Position numbers and translations under genes: made by a program. Positions 62,556 through 64,000 of a DNA stretch of 64,000 nucleotides are shown here, piece after piece. Positions within the stretch are counted from its first letter, which is position 1. Each line of letters starts with the position of its first letter. The DNA is from Bin80 sp965261255. GTDB lineage: Bacteria > Bacteroidota > Rhodothermia > Rhodothermales > Bin80. Below the pieces are notes generated by a model that saw only the letters and a list, made by a program, of their open reading frames with translations, had not been told where the DNA came from and made no database searches. The stretch covers positions 682,001-746,000 of the forward strand of contig CBDHCQ010000004.1 in assembly GCA_965261255.1 (NCBI GenBank), read 5' to 3'.

Positions 62556-63130
62556 TGGATCGAAGGACTGCCATACATCGAATAGGAATACTGATGGGAG
62601 GGACGCTTTCGGCGTCCACGATCGCGGGGGTCTTGGGAGGGTGCACCAGTGGGACGACTGGGGATATGCCTTTCAAGGCTCGTACTCTGACACGAGGACG
62701 CGATGAACTCGTTGCGACGCTTTCCGAGTTGATCATACCAGAAACGGATACACCGGGTGCACGAGCAGCCGGTGTGCATGAGTTTATTGACAATATGCTT
62801 ACCGACTGGTATGACGAGTCCGAAGTTGACGAGTTTCTGGTGGGATTGACCGATGTAGAACGGCGTGCTCAGGAAAAGGGAGAACAGTCGTTTACAGATT
62901 TGGATATGGACATACAGGTTGAAATTCTAACACAAATGGAGGCGGAAGCGGAAGCGTGGAGCGAAAATGGAGATACAGAAACCCCACCATTCTTTCGGAC
63001 CATAAAATCGTTGACGCTCTTTGGCTACTATACCTCCGAAGTAGGGGCTACGCAGGAATTGCGTGTGAATCCCATGGGAGTCTACAGAGCGGATATTCCG
63101 TTTGATGAAATCGGCCGTGCATGGGCTTGA
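62555..63130 (+). CDS. Gluconate 2-dehydrogenase subunit 3-like protein
   Basis: The 191-residue protein has an N-terminal twin arginine (MDRRTAIHRIGI) and a lipobox-like GVLGGC, followed by the subunit-3 pattern LVATLSELIIPETDTPGARA, AAGVHEFIDNMLTDWYDESE, and FFRTIKSLTLFGYYTSEVGA. Such subunits carry the flavoprotein partner through the Tat route and anchor it. The start is the ATG overlapping the GMC stop (TGATG); an upstream in-frame ATG at 62450 lies inside the GMC gene and is not used. The next gene follows after 45 bases on the same strand. Confidence 0.88.
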   Translation: MDRRTAIHRIGILMGGTLSASTIAGVLGGCTSGTTGDMPFKARTLTRGRDELVATLSELIIPETDTPGARAAGVHEFIDNMLTDWYDESEVDEFLVGLTDVERRAQEKGEQSFTDLDMDIQVEILTQMEAEAEAWSENGDTETPPFFRTIKSLTLFGYYTSEVGATQELRVNPMGVYRADIPFDEIGRAWA

Positions 63131-63175
63131 ATGAGTATATTCCCTCCTGATCATCCAACTAAGAAGTTTTCTTTT

Positions 63176-64000
63176 ATGAATAGACGAGCATTTATAAAAT
63201 CCTCTGTTGCTGTTCCGGCGGCAGTAGGGGTACTCGCTGGCTGTGCATCGGAGACTGAACCCGAGGCAGAGGCACCCGCAACAGCTGCAACCCGTTCGCT
63301 TGAACGGATTGGCGTACAGCTGTACACGGTTAGATATCTTTTGGAAAACGACTACGAAGGAACGCTCCGGGCAGTGGCAGATGCAGGTTATGATGAGGTG
63401 GAAACCGTATGGGACGCCGAACGCAATCCGGATGATATTCGTGCGCTTCTGGATGAATTAGGGCTTGCAGCCCCGTCGACACACGTGCCAATTGGGGTAC
63501 TCAGGACGAACCTTGCCAGTGCATTAGACGCTGCGCAGCGCCTGGGTCACTCGTATATCGTTTGTCCTTGGATCGCAGAGGATGAACGTACGATGGCACA
63601 TTATCGGGATCATGTGGCCTTATTCAATGAGGTAGGTGCGGCATGTCAGGAGGTGGGTGTACAATTTGCCTATCATAATCATGAATTTGAGTTCGAGCCT
63701 GACGATGACGGCGTGATCCCTTATGACTTCATGCTTGACGAGGCGGACCCGGAGCTTGTCAAGATGGAACTTGATCTGTACTGGATTGCCTATGCGAACC
63801 GCAGTATCAGCGAGTACTTTCAGCGTGATCCTGGGCGGTATCCATTATGCCATGTCAAGGATATGGGCTCTGATCGCGGTATGGCGCCTGTTGGTGAGGG
63901 GCAAATTGATTTTGCCGCGATCCTGGCAGAAAGTGAAACAGCTGGACTGAGGCATTACTTCGTTGAGCATGATCATCCAGAAGATGCGCTAGCTAGCATT
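63176..64000 (+). CDS. Sugar phosphate isomerase/epimerase-like protein, cut by the window edge
   Basis: The frame runs from ATG 63176 to the end, 275 codons without a stop. The leader MNRRAFIKSSVAVPAAVGVL has a twin arginine and ends in a lipobox-like LAGC. The rest is a xylose-isomerase-like TIM barrel: IGVQLYTVRYLLENDYEGTL, VADAGYDEVETVW, FAYHNHEFEFE, MELDLYWIAYA, then CHVKDMGSD and YFVEHDHPED. The histidine and acid residues in HNHEFEFE and VEHDH are the usual metal ligands. Linked to the GMC complex, it probably acts on an oxidised sugar outside the cytoplasm. The C-terminus is missing. Confidence 0.85.
   Translation, partial: MNRRAFIKSSVAVPAAVGVLAGCASETEPEAEAPATAATRSLERIGVQLYTVRYLLENDYEGTLRAVADAGYDEVETVWDAERNPDDIRALLDELGLAAPSTHVPIGVLRTNLASALDAAQRLGHSYIVCPWIAEDERTMAHYRDHVALFNEVGAACQEVGVQFAYHNHEFEFEPDDDGVIPYDFMLDEADPELVKMELDLYWIAYANRSISEYFQRDPGRYPLCHVKDMGSDRGMAPVGEGQIDFAAILAESETAGLRHYFVEHDHPEDALASI

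Noticed and set aside
1..64000. CRISPR arrays, rRNA genes and complete insertion sequences
   Set aside because: I saw no regularly spaced short repeats, no rRNA-like sequence and no transposase gene with terminal inverted repeats.

Overview
The window looks like a chromosome segment of a Rhodothermota/Balneolota-type member of the Bacteroidota-like lineages. Three secreted proteins end in the conserved NYPNPFNP-type C-terminal sorting domain of the type IX secretion system (T9SS). Many loci carry signal peptides or lipoboxes, and sugar-oxidation genes with DUF1080 and PVC-type cytochrome proteins are typical of marine or host-associated members. The assignment is inference from gene content; there is no rRNA to confirm it.

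Layout. 0.2-11 kb: a PQQ-type sugar dehydrogenase, a Fic protein, a decayed XRE-ImmA/IrrE + DUF4411 toxin module, a deoxyribosyltransferase-like effector, an OLD-like AAA ATPase with a HEPN-like tail, and a HicA-type toxin locus whose toxin has two in-frame stops. 11.5-21.9 kb: a compact 13-gene operon joining a chaperone-usher-like set (four DUF4402-like pilin candidates, a PapD-like chaperone, a reduced usher-like barrel) to an ExbB/TolQ-type proton channel, two ExbD/TolR-like proteins, a TonB/TolA-like protein and a TPR lipoprotein. This is the best candidate for an undescribed system: an outer-membrane pilus-like assembly apparently coupled to the proton motive force. 22.8-40.9 kb: two paralogous ~2,450-2,480-residue surface proteins in a divergent inverted duplication of nearly 8 kb per arm. 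A tyrosine recombinase sits between them, identical CCTAA-N6-TTAGG palindromes lie upstream of both, and the 3' scrap of a third copy lies in the spacer. 41.4-43.7 kb: an LRR/LVIVD secreted protein.

44.2-49.6 kb: a decayed HigBA-type module (two nonsense codons in the toxin, one in the antitoxin-peptidase), then two nuclease-like genes that may be defensive. 49.9-55.6 kb: a MerR regulator, tRNA-Pro(GGG), a RodZ-like HTH protein overlapping tail-to-tail with a ROK kinase, a DUF1080 protein and a large PVC-type c-type cytochrome/propeller protein. 56.4-58.4 kb: a TcmP-DUF5131 pair and a zinc-ribbon protein. 59-64 kb: a beta-propeller lipoprotein, then a GMC oxidoreductase, gluconate-2-dehydrogenase-like small subunit and a sugar-phosphate isomerase-like protein that runs off the end.

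Two themes run through the window. Extracytoplasmic sugar oxidation and surface proteins dominate the intact genes. Between them lie accessory islands rich in defence-like genes and in toxin-antitoxin modules that are visibly decaying but still readable in frame, which suggests relaxed selection on the accessory genome.
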